A stretch of DNA of 64,000 bases from DATAFF01 sp044870245 (GTDB lineage: Bacteria; Pseudomonadota; Alphaproteobacteria; Rhizobiales; Aestuariivirgaceae). The first letter of the stretch is position 1. Every line of letters begins with the position of its first letter. The notes beneath the pieces were generated by a model. That model saw nothing but the letters and a program-made list of their open reading frames with translations, had not been told where the DNA came from and made no database searches. Made by a program: the position numbers and the translations under genes. This document shows positions 9,217-18,134 of this stretch, one piece after another. Where the stretch lies: positions 18,224 to 82,223 of the forward strand of contig JBIOYR010000109.1 of the NCBI GenBank assembly GCA_044870245.1, read 5' to 3'.

Positions 9217-10146
9217 TCACTCGGCGGCCGCCTCGGTCTCCAGAGACTCGGCCCTCTCGACTTCCTCCTCGACTGCCGGCTCGCGCTTGGCCGGCGCCTT
9301 CTTCATCAGGAGCCGGATGATCCGGGCGACGGTCTCGCGCATCTGGTGGCGGTGAACGACCATGTCGACCATGCCGTGCTCGAGCAGATATTCGGCGCGC
9401 TGGAAGCCTTCGGGCAGCTTCTCGCGGATGGTCTGCTCGATCACCCGTGGCCCGGCGAAGCCGATGAGCGCGGCCGGCTCGGCGAGGTGGACGTCGCCGA
9501 GCATGCCATAGGAGGCGGTGACGCCGCCGGTGGTGGGATGGGTCAGGACCACGATGTAGGGCAGGCCGGCGCGGCGGAGCGCCTGGACCGCCACCGTCGT
9601 GCGCGGCAGCTGCATGAGGGAGAGGATGCCCTCCTGCATGCGGGCGCCCCCCGAGGAGACAAACAGCACGAAGGGAGTGCGTCGCTCGACGGCGGTCAGC
9701 ATGGCGGTGATGATGGCCTCGCCGGCAGCCATGCCGAGCGAGCCGCCCATGAAGGCGAAATCCTGGACGGTGATCACCGTCTCGATGCCCTCGAGGGTGC
9801 CGAGGGCGGCCATCACGCAGTCATTGCGCTCGGTCTTGGTGCGCGCCTCCTTGAGCCGATCGGCATAGCGCCGCTCGTCGCGGAAGCGGAGCGGATCCTG
9901 GGTGACCTCGGGAAGCGTGATCTCCTCGAATTCGCCGCCGTCGAACATCGAATTGAGCCGGACATCCGGCGGCATCCGCATATGATGGCCGGAATTAGGA
10001 ATGACGAACTGATTGGCCTCGAGATCGCGGTAGAAAACCATCTCGCCGGTCTCGGGGCACTTGACCCACATATTGTCGGGCAGCTCGCGCTTGACCCCCA
10101 AGAAGGAGCGGATCTTCGGGCGAACGAAGTTCTTGATCCAGTTCAT
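9217..10146 (-). CDS. accD: acetyl-CoA carboxylase carboxyltransferase subunit beta
   Basis: This subunit transfers the carboxyl group from biotin to acetyl-CoA to make malonyl-CoA and works with AccA, which is not in the window. The 309-residue protein has the crotonase-like core with the SSGGARMQEG motif near the middle. The N-terminal zinc ribbon that has four cysteines in E. coli keeps only Cys29 (KCPETGE); the later CPNC pair reads IPNS. I recall the same loss in other Hyphomicrobiales, so it is probably lineage-wide rather than damage. The start overlaps the trpA stop (ATGA), so the two are translationally coupled. Confidence 0.95.
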   Translation of the reverse strand: MNWIKNFVRPKIRSFLGVKRELPDNMWVKCPETGEMVFYRDLEANQFVIPNSGHHMRMPPDVRLNSMFDGGEFEEITLPEVTQDPLRFRDERRYADRLKEARTKTERNDCVMAALGTLEGIETVITVQDFAFMGGSLGMAAGEAIITAMLTAVERRTPFVLFVSSGGARMQEGILSLMQLPRTTVAVQALRRAGLPYIVVLTHPTTGGVTASYGMLGDVHLAEPAALIGFAGPRVIEQTIREKLPEGFQRAEYLLEHGMVDMVVHRHQMRETVARIIRLLMKKAPAKREPAVEEEVERAESLETEAAAE

Positions 10147-11006
10147 CTCTCGAGCCCTCCTCGGGCGGCCGCCAATCCTGCGGCAGGGGTGAGCCCACGG
10201 GCCAGCATCGACACGAGCTCAAGCAGGGAAGGCGCGGTTCCGGCGGTGGCCCGCCCGTCCGGATCGAGGGTCTCGCCGATCCGCCGGGTCAGGGCCGAGC
10301 CGACGACGACGGCGTCGCACTCGCCTGCCAGCGCCCGCACCTGGTCCTCACTCTTGACGCCAAAACCGACCGCGATCGGCAGCTCCGTCGCCTTGCGGAT
10401 GCGCGCCACCTCGCGCGCCACCCTGGCGATGTCCGGCGTCTTGGTGCCGGTGATGCCGAGCACTGAAACGTAATAAAGGAAGCCCGAGGTGTTGGCGAGG
10501 ACCGCCGGCAGCCGCTGCTCGTCGGTGGTCGGGGTGGCGAGGCGGATGAAGCTCAGCCCGGCCCGGATGGCGGGGATGCAGAGCTCGGAATCCTCTTCGG
10601 GGGGCAGGTCGACCACGATCAGGCCATCGACGCCGGCAGTGCGGGCATCGGCAAGGAAGCGGTCGACGCCATAAATGTAGATCGGATTGTAATAGCCCAT
10701 GAGCACCAGGGGCGTTCTGTCGTCGCGCCGCCGGAAGTGCCGGACCATCTCCAGGGTCTTGACCATGGTCTGGCCGGCCTTGAGCGCCCTGAGCCCTGCC
10801 GCCTGAATGGCCGGACCGTCGGCCATCGGATCGGTGAAGGGCATGCCGAGCTCGATCAGATCGGCACCGGCTTCGGGCAGCGCCTCGAGGATCGCCAGCG
10901 AGGTCGCGTAATCGGGATCGCCGGCGGTGATGAAGGTGACGAGGCCGGAACGGCCAGCCGCCTTCAGCCCGCCAAAGCAGCGATCGATACGGCTCGTCTC
11001 GGTCAC
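10143..11006 (-). CDS. trpA: tryptophan synthase alpha chain
   Basis: The alpha subunit cleaves indole-3-glycerol phosphate and passes indole to TrpB. I place the start at GTG 11006, which overlaps the trpB stop (GTGA), giving 287 residues; the longer ATG frame would run 57 bases further into trpB. The catalytic acids are visible as Glu52 in LIELGMPFTDP and Asp63 in MADGP, with the same 11-residue spacing as Glu49/Asp60 of E. coli. The phosphate-binding loop VGFGVKS is present. It is part of trpF-trpB-trpA-accD-folC. Confidence 0.95.
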   Translation of the reverse strand: MTETSRIDRCFGGLKAAGRSGLVTFITAGDPDYATSLAILEALPEAGADLIELGMPFTDPMADGPAIQAAGLRALKAGQTMVKTLEMVRHFRRRDDRTPLVLMGYYNPIYIYGVDRFLADARTAGVDGLIVVDLPPEEDSELCIPAIRAGLSFIRLATPTTDEQRLPAVLANTSGFLYYVSVLGITGTKTPDIARVAREVARIRKATELPIAVGFGVKSEDQVRALAGECDAVVVGSALTRRIGETLDPDGRATAGTAPSLLELVSMLARGLTPAAGLAAARGGLER

Positions 11007-12220
11007 AGCGAAACTCCGAGGTGCTGGGCCACGGTGAAGATGTCCTTGTCGCCGCGGCCGCACATGTTCATCACCAACAGGTGGTCGCGCGGACGCTCGG
11101 GTGCAATCTCCATGACCTTGGCGAGGGCATGGGCGGGCTCAAGCGCCGGGATGATGCCTTCGAGCTCGCAGCACAGCTTGAACGCGGCCAGCGCCTCATC
11201 ATCGGTCGCCGACAGATAGTTGACGCGGCCGACATCATGGAGCCAGGCATGCTCGGGGCCGATGCCGGGATAGTCGAGGCCGGCCGAGATGGAATGGGCC
11301 TCGGCGATCTGCCCGTCATCATCCATCAGCAGATAGGTCTTGTTGCCGTGGAGGACGCCCGGCCGGCCGCCAGTGATCGAAGCGGCATGGAGGCCGGAGT
11401 CGAGCCCGCGGCCGGCGGCCTCGACGCCGTAGATCGCCACATCCGGATCATCGAGGAAGGGGAAGAACAGGCCCATGGCATTGGAGCCGCCGCCGATTGC
11501 CGCCACCAGCGAATCGGGGAGCCGGCCCTCCCGCGCCATGATCTGGCGCCTGGTCTCGTTGCCGATCACCGACTGGAAGTCGCGGACCATCGCCGGATAG
11601 GGATGGGGGCCGGCGACCGTCCCGATGCAATAGAAGGTGTCCTCGACATTGGCCACCCAATCGCGCAGCGCCTCGTTCAGGGCATCCTTGAGGGTGCGCG
11701 AGCCGGAGGAGACGGGGCGGACCTCGGCTCCCAAGAGCTTCATGCGGAAGACGTTCGGCTTCTGCCGCTCGACATCGACCTCGCCCATATAGACGACGCA
11801 TTGGAGGCCGAAGCGGGCGCAGGCGGTGGCGGTGGCGACCCCATGCTGGCCGGCGCCGGTCTCGGCGATGATCCGGGTCTTGCCCATGCGGCGGGCGAGC
11901 AGGATCTGGCCCATGACGTTGTTGATCTTGTGGGCGCCGGTGTGGTTGAGCTCGTCGCGCTTGAAGTAGATCTTGGCACCGCCGAGATGGTCGGTCAGCC
12001 GCTCGGCGAAATAGAGCGGCGAGGGGCGCCCGACATAGTGCTCGAGAAAGGATGACAGCTCCGCCTCGAAACCGGGATCGGCGCGGGCCGCCTGATAGGC
12101 CTGCTCGAGGTCGAGAATGAGGGGCATCAGGGTCTCGGCCACGAAGCGACCGCCAAACCGGCCAAAATGGCCATGCTCGTCGGGGCCCGTCCGGAAGGAA
12201 TTGGGTGCGCTGACCTGCAT
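11003..12220 (-). CDS. trpB: tryptophan synthase beta chain
   Basis: This PLP enzyme condenses indole with serine to tryptophan and forms an alpha2-beta2 complex with TrpA. From ATG 12220 the protein has 405 residues, the usual TrpB length, beginning shortly before the conserved HGHFGRFGGRFVAETL. The PLP lysine is Lys98 in NHTGAHKINN; the glycine-rich phosphate clamp (GGGSNAMG) and the AETGAGQHG motif are present. The upstream frame to 12277 has no family similarity. It lies 31 bp downstream of trpF and overlaps trpA by four bases. Confidence 0.96.
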   Translation of the reverse strand: MQVSAPNSFRTGPDEHGHFGRFGGRFVAETLMPLILDLEQAYQAARADPGFEAELSSFLEHYVGRPSPLYFAERLTDHLGGAKIYFKRDELNHTGAHKINNVMGQILLARRMGKTRIIAETGAGQHGVATATACARFGLQCVVYMGEVDVERQKPNVFRMKLLGAEVRPVSSGSRTLKDALNEALRDWVANVEDTFYCIGTVAGPHPYPAMVRDFQSVIGNETRRQIMAREGRLPDSLVAAIGGGSNAMGLFFPFLDDPDVAIYGVEAAGRGLDSGLHAASITGGRPGVLHGNKTYLLMDDDGQIAEAHSISAGLDYPGIGPEHAWLHDVGRVNYLSATDDEALAAFKLCCELEGIIPALEPAHALAKVMEIAPERPRDHLLVMNMCGRGDKDIFTVAQHLGVSL

Positions 12221-12251
12221 TGTCTCGTCCGAAAGCCGACTTCGCGCGGTT

Positions 12252-12902
12252 TTAGCCGGCGCGGCGCACCGCCTCAATGAAATTTCGGATCATTTCGTCG
12301 TCCTTGACACCGCGAGCACGCTCGACGCCGGAGGAGACATCGACGATCGCCGCCCCGGTGAGCGCGATGGCGCGGCCGACATTGGTCGGATCAAGCCCTC
12401 CGGAAAGCATGAACTTCCCGGAAATGCCGGCCTTTCGACAGAGCTCCCAGTCGAAGGCGAGGCCATTGCCGCCAGGGAGACCGCCTGCCAGGGTCGGCGG
12501 CGCCTTGGTGTCGAACAGGATCATCGCTGCCGCATCGTGAAAGGCACGGGCCTTGGCGAAATCGTCGGCATCGCCGATTGCGATCGCCTTGATGACCGGA
12601 ATGCCCGTCCGGGTTGAAATCTCCAAGACCTCCCGCGGTGCCTCCGAGCCATGGGCCTGGATGAAGTCGGGACGGACCTCGGCGGCGATCCGGGCGATGT
12701 CGCGCGGCGGCGCGTCGACCACGACCGCGACCGACCTAGCATGGCCGCGTGCCTGGTCGGCCAGGCGGCGCGCGGTTTCGATCTCGACATGGCGGGGGCT
12801 TGGCCGGTGAAAGACGAGGCCGACGAAGTCGGCGCCGGCGGCGAGGGCTGCTGCCATCGCCTCGGTCGTCGACAACCCGCAGATCTTGACCTTCGTCGAC
12901 AT
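12252..12902 (-). CDS. trpF: phosphoribosylanthranilate isomerase
   Basis: This enzyme catalyses the Amadori rearrangement of phosphoribosylanthranilate to CdRP in tryptophan synthesis. The open frame extends to 13211, but homology starts at ATG 12902, giving 216 residues. Markers are the N-terminal VKICGL with catalytic Cys8, FVGLVFHRPSPRHV, and the C-terminal phosphate site LSGGLDPTNV followed by VDVSSGVE. It starts 13 bp after the stop of the ornithine cyclodeaminase-family gene, so it is probably in the same transcript. Confidence 0.95.
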   Translation of the reverse strand: MSTKVKICGLSTTEAMAAALAAGADFVGLVFHRPSPRHVEIETARRLADQARGHARSVAVVVDAPPRDIARIAAEVRPDFIQAHGSEAPREVLEISTRTGIPVIKAIAIGDADDFAKARAFHDAAAMILFDTKAPPTLAGGLPGGNGLAFDWELCRKAGISGKFMLSGGLDPTNVGRAIALTGAAIVDVSSGVERARGVKDDEMIRNFIEAVRRAG

Positions 12903-12915
12903 CGTCGTCCCGCTC

Positions 12916-13875
12916 TCAGGCGCGGCCATGAAGCATGATGGCGCAGGCAAGGTCCTCGAGTGCCGTGCCGCTCGATTTGAACAGCGTGATCTCGTCGTCG
13001 CGGGCGCGACCGTGGTGGCGCCCGGTGCACAGCTCCTTGAGATCGGCGGCGATGCGCTCGGGAGCGAAGCGCCCCTCGGCAATGGCCAGCAAGATGTCGC
13101 CGGCCTCCGACAGAGCGCCCTCGCGGGTGTCGACGAAGACCGAGGCGCGCTCGACCGCCGCGCCATCGACCTCGCGCATGGTCGGCCGGAAGGCGCCCAT
13201 GACGTCGACATGGACGCCTGCCTTCAGCCATTCGCCGCGAATGACCGGTTCCGTCGAAGTGGTGGCAGAGGAGACGATGTCGGCCCAGCCAATGCTCTCG
13301 GCGAGCGGGATCGTCGGTGCGCCGGCGGCGATGCCGTCGCGGCTCAACGCCTCGGCGAGCGCCTCGGCCTTGTCGCGGCCGCGATTGTAGATCCGCACCG
13401 CCTCGATGGGGCGGACCGAGGCATGGGCACGGACGAGATGGGCGCCGACCACGCCGGCACCGATCAAGGTCAGGCGGCTGGCATCGGGTCTGGCCAGGTA
13501 GTCCGCCGCCAGGGCGGAGGCGCAGGCGGTGCGCCGGGCGGTGAGCTCGCGGCCGTCGATCATTGCCAAGGTCTCGCCGGTCGCACCGGAGAATAGCTGG
13601 TAGCCGGCCTGGACTGTGGGGAGATCGCGCCTGGTGTTGTCGGGAACCACCATCACGGTCTTGAGGCCGACAAAAGCACCTTCGGGGCCGTGGACCGACA
13701 TGTCGGTCCAGGACGGCATCATCAGGAACTTGCAGGAATCGGTGCCGGCACGCGGCAGATCATGATGGTGGCGGAGCGGCGACACGATGTCGGCGGCGAA
13801 GCCGGTGCGCAGGGCCTCCACAAAGTCGCGATGAGTGGCCAGGCGGGCGATGTCGGACGCCGAGATGGTCTTCAA
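12916..13875 (-). CDS. ornithine cyclodeaminase / mu-crystallin family protein
   Basis: The 319-residue NAD(P)-binding protein of the OCD/mu-crystallin family has a Rossmann motif at LIGAGVVGAHL, an N-terminal substrate half ending in KFLMMPSW, and the family motif MIDGRELTARRTA. Members reduce or deaminate amino/imino acids (ornithine, alanine, ketimines, lysopine-like opines), and the substrate cannot be told here. No ATG fits. I propose TTG 13875, 11 nt after a GAGG that overlaps the lapA stop; the ATG-started frame from 13944 runs through lapA. Its place between lapA and trpF is unusual in my recollection of this conserved run. Confidence 0.85.
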   Translation of the reverse strand: MKTISASDIARLATHRDFVEALRTGFAADIVSPLRHHHDLPRAGTDSCKFLMMPSWTDMSVHGPEGAFVGLKTVMVVPDNTRRDLPTVQAGYQLFSGATGETLAMIDGRELTARRTACASALAADYLARPDASRLTLIGAGVVGAHLVRAHASVRPIEAVRIYNRGRDKAEALAEALSRDGIAAGAPTIPLAESIGWADIVSSATTSTEPVIRGEWLKAGVHVDVMGAFRPTMREVDGAAVERASVFVDTREGALSEAGDILLAIAEGRFAPERIAADLKELCTGRHHGRARDDEITLFKSSGTALEDLACAIMLHGRA

Positions 13876-13888
13876 AAGGCTTATGTCC

Positions 13889-14209
13889 TCAACTTCGCGG
13901 GCTCGGCAGCTGGAGGGCGCCGGGCGTGCCGGCGCGGGTCTCAAGATTGCGCCGCAATTGGGCGCGCGCCTGGCGGGCTGCCCGGCGCCAGCGCCCCTGG
14001 TTGACCCAGGCGGCCGTCCAGCCCGCGATCAGACCCAAAAAGATGGCGATGAACACCACGATCCACAATGGGATGCTGACCGCCAGGATGGGGTCGCCGG
14101 GCGAGATCGGATCGAATACCACGGTCACGGCGTGGCGGTTGGCGACCGCGAAGACGATCAGCAGGAGAGCGGCAACGAGGCCGAGGATCCGCGCGGTGAA
14201 GCGTTTCAT
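13889..14209 (-). CDS. lapA: LapA-domain (DUF1049) membrane protein
   Basis: Small inner-membrane protein of 106 residues with two hydrophobic segments (about 6-24 and 43-66) separated by a short polar turn, then a basic coiled tail. This is the layout of the LapA/DUF1049 family, which in E. coli takes part in controlling lipopolysaccharide assembly with LapB. No LapB/TPR partner is visible nearby. It sits 45 bp downstream of ihfB, its usual neighbour in alphaproteobacteria. Confidence 0.8.
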   Translation of the reverse strand: MKRFTARILGLVAALLLIVFAVANRHAVTVVFDPISPGDPILAVSIPLWIVVFIAIFLGLIAGWTAAWVNQGRWRRAARQARAQLRRNLETRAGTPGALQLPSPRS

Positions 14210-14254
14210 CTGTCGAAGTCACTCCTCGTCGACGGCCGGCCGGTTCTGCGAGGA

Positions 14255-14542
14255 TCAGCCGGCCTCCTCGTTCAGCTTGTCGCGCAATTCCTTGCCGGTC
14301 TTGAAAAACGGGATCCGCTTGGCATCGACGGCAACCGAATCGCCGGTCCGCGGGTTGCGCCCCTGCCTGGCGTTGCGGCTCTTGACGGAGAACGCTCCAA
14401 ACCCCCGCAGCTCGACGCGGTCGCCGCGGGCCAGCGCGACGATGATCTCGTCGAATATGGTGTTGATGATGCGCTCAACGTCGCGATGGTAGAGATGCGG
14501 ATTTTGCTGAGCGATCAGCTGTATCAGCTCGGACTTGATCAT
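14255..14542 (-). CDS. ihfB: integration host factor subunit beta
   Basis: DNA-bending nucleoid protein of 95 residues, one half of the IHF heterodimer. It starts MIKSELIQLIA and carries the family signature VELRGFGAFSVK and the beta-ribbon arm RNPRTGDSV, whose proline intercalates into the DNA minor groove. The position after rpsA and sppA is as in other alphaproteobacteria. It is told from HU by the longer C-terminus (RIPFFKTGKELRDKLN) and the context. Confidence 0.95.
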   Translation of the reverse strand: MIKSELIQLIAQQNPHLYHRDVERIINTIFDEIIVALARGDRVELRGFGAFSVKSRNARQGRNPRTGDSVAVDAKRIPFFKTGKELRDKLNEEAG

Positions 14543-14587
14543 TCGACCCCGAGGGCAAGACTGCTGACGCTTGCATCTGACTTGACC

Positions 14588-15544
14588 TCACGGGCGAGCC
14601 TGCCAAACAGACAGTAGACCGTCAAGCCGCGCGACGTCGAAAGCGTCTTTCGCGGTGATCAAAAGAGAGGCGAGAGGCCCTTTATCGAGACCGAAGGCAC
14701 TCTTCACGAGGTCGAGACCGAAGGTCGAGTCCTCGTCCTCGGGCTTCCAGGTGACCACTTTGAGGGTCTCGGAAATCTTTTTCTCCTTGCGCAGCCATTC
14801 GAGAGCCTGGTCCTCGCCGCCAATCGCATCGACGAGCTTCTCCTGCAAGGCCTGGCGGCCGGTGTAGACGCGGCCGTCCGACAGGGTGAGGACGCGATCG
14901 GCGGGCAGTCGGCGCCGCTCGGTGACTAGGCCGGTGAACCAGCGGAAGGAGTCCTGGATCATGGCGTTGGCGACGGCGATCGCCTTTTCGGAGGGCGGCT
15001 TGAAGAAGTTCGGCTCGGCCTTGAGCTCGCCGCTCTTGACCTCGAGCATCTGGACGCCGAGGGTGTCGAGCATCTTCTGCAGCTGCGCCCACTGGAAGAT
15101 CACCCCGATCGAGCCGGTGATGGTGTTGCCGCGGGCGACGATATAGTCGGAGGCGATGGCGGTGACATAGCCTCCGGAGGCCGCGATGGTGCCCATCACG
15201 GACACCACCGGCTTCTTGGCGGCGATCTTGCGGATTCCCTCATAGACCGCCTCAGACCCGGCGGTGGTCCCGCCAGGGCTGTCGATGTCGATGATCACCG
15301 CCTTGACGCGGTCGGCTTTTGCCAGCTTCTCGAGCATCTTCAGGAACGGTCGGTCGCCGGTGATCAACCCTTCGACCTTGATCCTGGCAATGTGATCGGT
15401 CCGCCGCTTGAAGCCGTCGGGGCCGCCCGCCAGCACGAAGGCGAGGATGGCAAGGGCGGCAGCGATGATGGCAGCGACCCGCCAGAAGCTCAAGGAGCGG
15501 CGAAGCCTGCGGCGGGCAGCAATCGAGTCGGCCTCGAGCGTCAT
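14588..15544 (-). CDS. sppA: signal peptide peptidase SppA, short type
   Basis: Membrane-anchored serine/lysine protease that degrades cleaved signal peptides. The 318-residue protein has one membrane anchor (about 21-40) and a ClpP-like fold. Catalytic Ser123 sits in TIAASGGYV and Lys175 in VKSGELK, 52 residues apart as in the Bacillus enzyme; DIDSPGG forms the oxyanion region. It is the single-domain form rather than the double-length E. coli form. It lies 43 bp downstream of rpsA and 45 bp upstream of ihfB. Confidence 0.93.
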   Translation of the reverse strand: MTLEADSIAARRRLRRSLSFWRVAAIIAAALAILAFVLAGGPDGFKRRTDHIARIKVEGLITGDRPFLKMLEKLAKADRVKAVIIDIDSPGGTTAGSEAVYEGIRKIAAKKPVVSVMGTIAASGGYVTAIASDYIVARGNTITGSIGVIFQWAQLQKMLDTLGVQMLEVKSGELKAEPNFFKPPSEKAIAVANAMIQDSFRWFTGLVTERRRLPADRVLTLSDGRVYTGRQALQEKLVDAIGGEDQALEWLRKEKKISETLKVVTWKPEDEDSTFGLDLVKSAFGLDKGPLASLLITAKDAFDVARLDGLLSVWQARP

Positions 15545-15587
15545 CTTTTCTCACCAATCTCGCGGTCGGGCGCCAGGACGGCGAGCC

Positions 15588-17309
15588 TCATTCGCGTCCG
15601 CCGGCCTCGCCCTTGGCCTTGGCCTTGGACAAGGCGGCGCCGAGAATGTCGCCCAGGGAAGCGCCGGAGTCCGAAGAGCCGTATTGCGCCACCGCCGCCT
15701 TCTCCTCGGCGATCTCGAGCGCCTTGATCGACACCTGGATCTTGCGGGCGCCCTTCTCGATCTGGATCACCTTGGCATCGACCTTCTCGCCGACGGCAAA
15801 GCGCTCGGGCCGCTGCTCGGAGCGGTCGCGGGCGAGATCGCTGCGGCGGATGAAGGAGGTGACATCGGTACCGGCGATCTTGACCTCGATGCCGTTGTCC
15901 TGGACCTGGACGACCTCGCAGGTGACAGTGTCGCCCTTCTTGATGCCGGCGATCTGCTCCATCGGGTCGCCGGTAACCTGCTTGACGCCGAGCGAGATGC
16001 GCTCCTTCTCGGTGTCGACATCGAGCACCACGGCTTTGACCAGGTCGCCCTTCTTGTAGTCCTTGATCGCTTCCTCGCCGGGCCGGCGCCAATCGAGGTC
16101 GGAGAGGTGGGCCATGCCGTCGACGTCGCCCTCGAGACCGATGAACAGGCCAAATTCGGTGATGTTCTTGACCTCGCCCTCGACCTGGCTGCCGGGCGGA
16201 AACTTCTCGGCGAACACCACCCAGGGATTGTCGAGGGTCTGTTTCAGGCCGAGCGAGATGCGCCGCTTGACCGGATCGACCTCGAGCACCTGAACGGTGA
16301 TCTGCTCGGAGGTGGAGAGGATCTTGCCGGGATGGACGTTCTTCTTGGTCCAGCTCATCTCGGAGACGTGGACCAGGCCTTCGATTCCCTCCTCGATTTC
16401 GACGAAGGCACCGTAATCGGTGATGTTGGTGACCCGGCCCTTGATGCGGATGCCGGGCGGGTATTTGGCGGCGACGCCTTCCCACGGATCCTTCTCGAGC
16501 TGCTTCATGCCGAGGCTGATGCGGTGGGTTTCGGGATTGATCTTGACGATCTGGACCTTGACCTGCTGGCCGACGCTGAGGACGTCGGAGGGGTGGTTGA
16601 CGCGCTTCCAGGAAATGTCGGTGACGTGCAGCAGCCCGTCGATGCCGCCCAGATCGACGAAGGCGCCGTAGTCGGTGATGTTCTTCACCACGCCATCGAC
16701 CACCTGGCCCTCGACCAGGTTCTGAACCAGCTCGGAACGCTGCTCGGCGCGGGTCTCCTCCATCACGGCGCGGCGCGACACGACAATGTTGCCGCGGCGC
16801 CGGTCCATCTTGAGAATCTGGAAGGGCTGCGAGAGGTTCATCAGCGGCCCGACGTCGCGGATCGGCCGGATGTCGACCTGGCTGCCCGGCAGGAAGGCGA
16901 CGGCGCCGCCGAGATCGACGGTGAAGCCGCCCTTGACCCGGCCGAAAATCACGCCATCGACCCGCTCGTTCTTGTCGAACGACTTCTCGAGCCGGATCCA
17001 GGCTTCCTCGCGGCGGGCCTTGTCGCGGGAGATGACGGCCTCGCCCATGGCATTCTCGATGCGCTCGAGATAGACCTCGACCTCGTCGCCGACCTCGAGC
17101 TTGCCATCGCGCCCCGGGGTCTGGAACTCGCGGAGCGGCACCCGTCCCTCGGTCTTCAGCCCGACATCGATGATGGCCAGATCATTCTCGATGGCCACCA
17201 CCTTGCCCTTCACGACCGAGCCCTCGGTGGCGGTCGATTCGTTGAAGGAGGCGTCGAGCATCGCCGCGAAATCCTCGCGGGAGGGATTGTAGGTGCCGGT
17301 TTGCGCCAT
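15588..17309 (-). CDS. rpsA: 30S ribosomal protein S1
   Basis: RNA-binding ribosomal protein that recruits mRNA to the 30S subunit. From ATG 17309 it has 573 residues and six S1 (OB-fold) repeats, seen as recurring blocks such as ITDYGAFV(D/E) and RISLG(M/L)KQ. The frame extends to 17432, but ATG 17309 has a good ribosome binding site (AGAGGAC, 4-5 nt upstream) and matches the family start. cmk lies upstream on the same strand with a 183-bp gap, the classic cmk-rpsA pair, so rpsA may also have its own promoter in that gap. Confidence 0.96.
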   Translation of the reverse strand: MAQTGTYNPSREDFAAMLDASFNESTATEGSVVKGKVVAIENDLAIIDVGLKTEGRVPLREFQTPGRDGKLEVGDEVEVYLERIENAMGEAVISRDKARREEAWIRLEKSFDKNERVDGVIFGRVKGGFTVDLGGAVAFLPGSQVDIRPIRDVGPLMNLSQPFQILKMDRRRGNIVVSRRAVMEETRAEQRSELVQNLVEGQVVDGVVKNITDYGAFVDLGGIDGLLHVTDISWKRVNHPSDVLSVGQQVKVQIVKINPETHRISLGMKQLEKDPWEGVAAKYPPGIRIKGRVTNITDYGAFVEIEEGIEGLVHVSEMSWTKKNVHPGKILSTSEQITVQVLEVDPVKRRISLGLKQTLDNPWVVFAEKFPPGSQVEGEVKNITEFGLFIGLEGDVDGMAHLSDLDWRRPGEEAIKDYKKGDLVKAVVLDVDTEKERISLGVKQVTGDPMEQIAGIKKGDTVTCEVVQVQDNGIEVKIAGTDVTSFIRRSDLARDRSEQRPERFAVGEKVDAKVIQIEKGARKIQVSIKALEIAEEKAAVAQYGSSDSGASLGDILGAALSKAKAKGEAGGRE

Positions 17310-17492
17310 AGTCCTCTGCTTTCTCAAATAGGGTTGGCCCGCGGCTATCTCCGCAGGACCTCCCGATGCTGCGCTGCCCCGGCGGAAGGGCCGGGAAACG
17401 CCGGTGCGTCGGGCTCTCGATGGGTGGCTCATGGAGCGAGGGAGCGACCGACCAGGCGCAGTGCATCCCGCTTCAGAACCGCTGGAGCCCCG

Positions 17493-18134
17493 TCAGTCGC
17501 GACGCAGCCCCTGATTGAAACTGCTCTCGACGAGGTCGAGAGCCGCCTGGAACGCGGCTTCTATATCCAAAAGCGTGGTATCGAGCAAGCGCGCGCCGGC
17601 GGCGGGCTTCAGCGGCGCCACCGCCCGTTCGCTGTCGCGGGCATCACGCCGTCGGATATCGGCGAGCACCGCCTCGTAGCTCAGCGCATCGTCGATAGCC
17701 ATGAGCTCGTGCCAGCGGCGCCGGGCGCGGGCCTCGGCGGTCGCGGTGACGAACAGCTTCACATCGGCGTCCGGGCAGACAACGGTGCCGATATCGCGCC
17801 CATCGAGCACGGCGCCGGGCTCGCGGCTGGCGAAGCTGCGCTGGTACTCCAGGAGGGCCGCCCGGACCTCGGGGATGGCGGCGACCCGCGAGGCGGCCTC
17901 GCCGGCGGCGGTCGAGCGCAGCGCCTCGGGGGAAAATTGCGTGAGGTCGAGGGCTCGAGCGGCCCGCTCCGCGGCGGCGACGTCGTCGAGATCATGGCCC
18001 GAGGCCCTGACCGCGAGGCCGACGGCCCGGTAGATCAAGCCGGTATCGAGATGATGCAGGGCGAAATGGCTGGCCAGGCGGCGGGCGAGCGTCCCCTTGC
18101 CGGAGGCGGCTGGTCCGTCGACGGCGATGATCAT
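17493..18134 (-). CDS. cmk: cytidylate kinase
   Basis: This kinase phosphorylates CMP and dCMP. The 213-residue protein begins MIIAVDGPAASGKGTLA, with the P-loop GPAASGKGT at 7-15, and has the DGRDIGTVV motif typical of Cmk. Its start overlaps the aroA stop by four bases, and rpsA follows. This aroA-cmk-rpsA order is widely conserved in proteobacteria. Confidence 0.96.
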   Translation of the reverse strand: MIIAVDGPAASGKGTLARRLASHFALHHLDTGLIYRAVGLAVRASGHDLDDVAAAERAARALDLTQFSPEALRSTAAGEAASRVAAIPEVRAALLEYQRSFASREPGAVLDGRDIGTVVCPDADVKLFVTATAEARARRRWHELMAIDDALSYEAVLADIRRRDARDSERAVAPLKPAAGARLLDTTLLDIEAAFQAALDLVESSFNQGLRRD

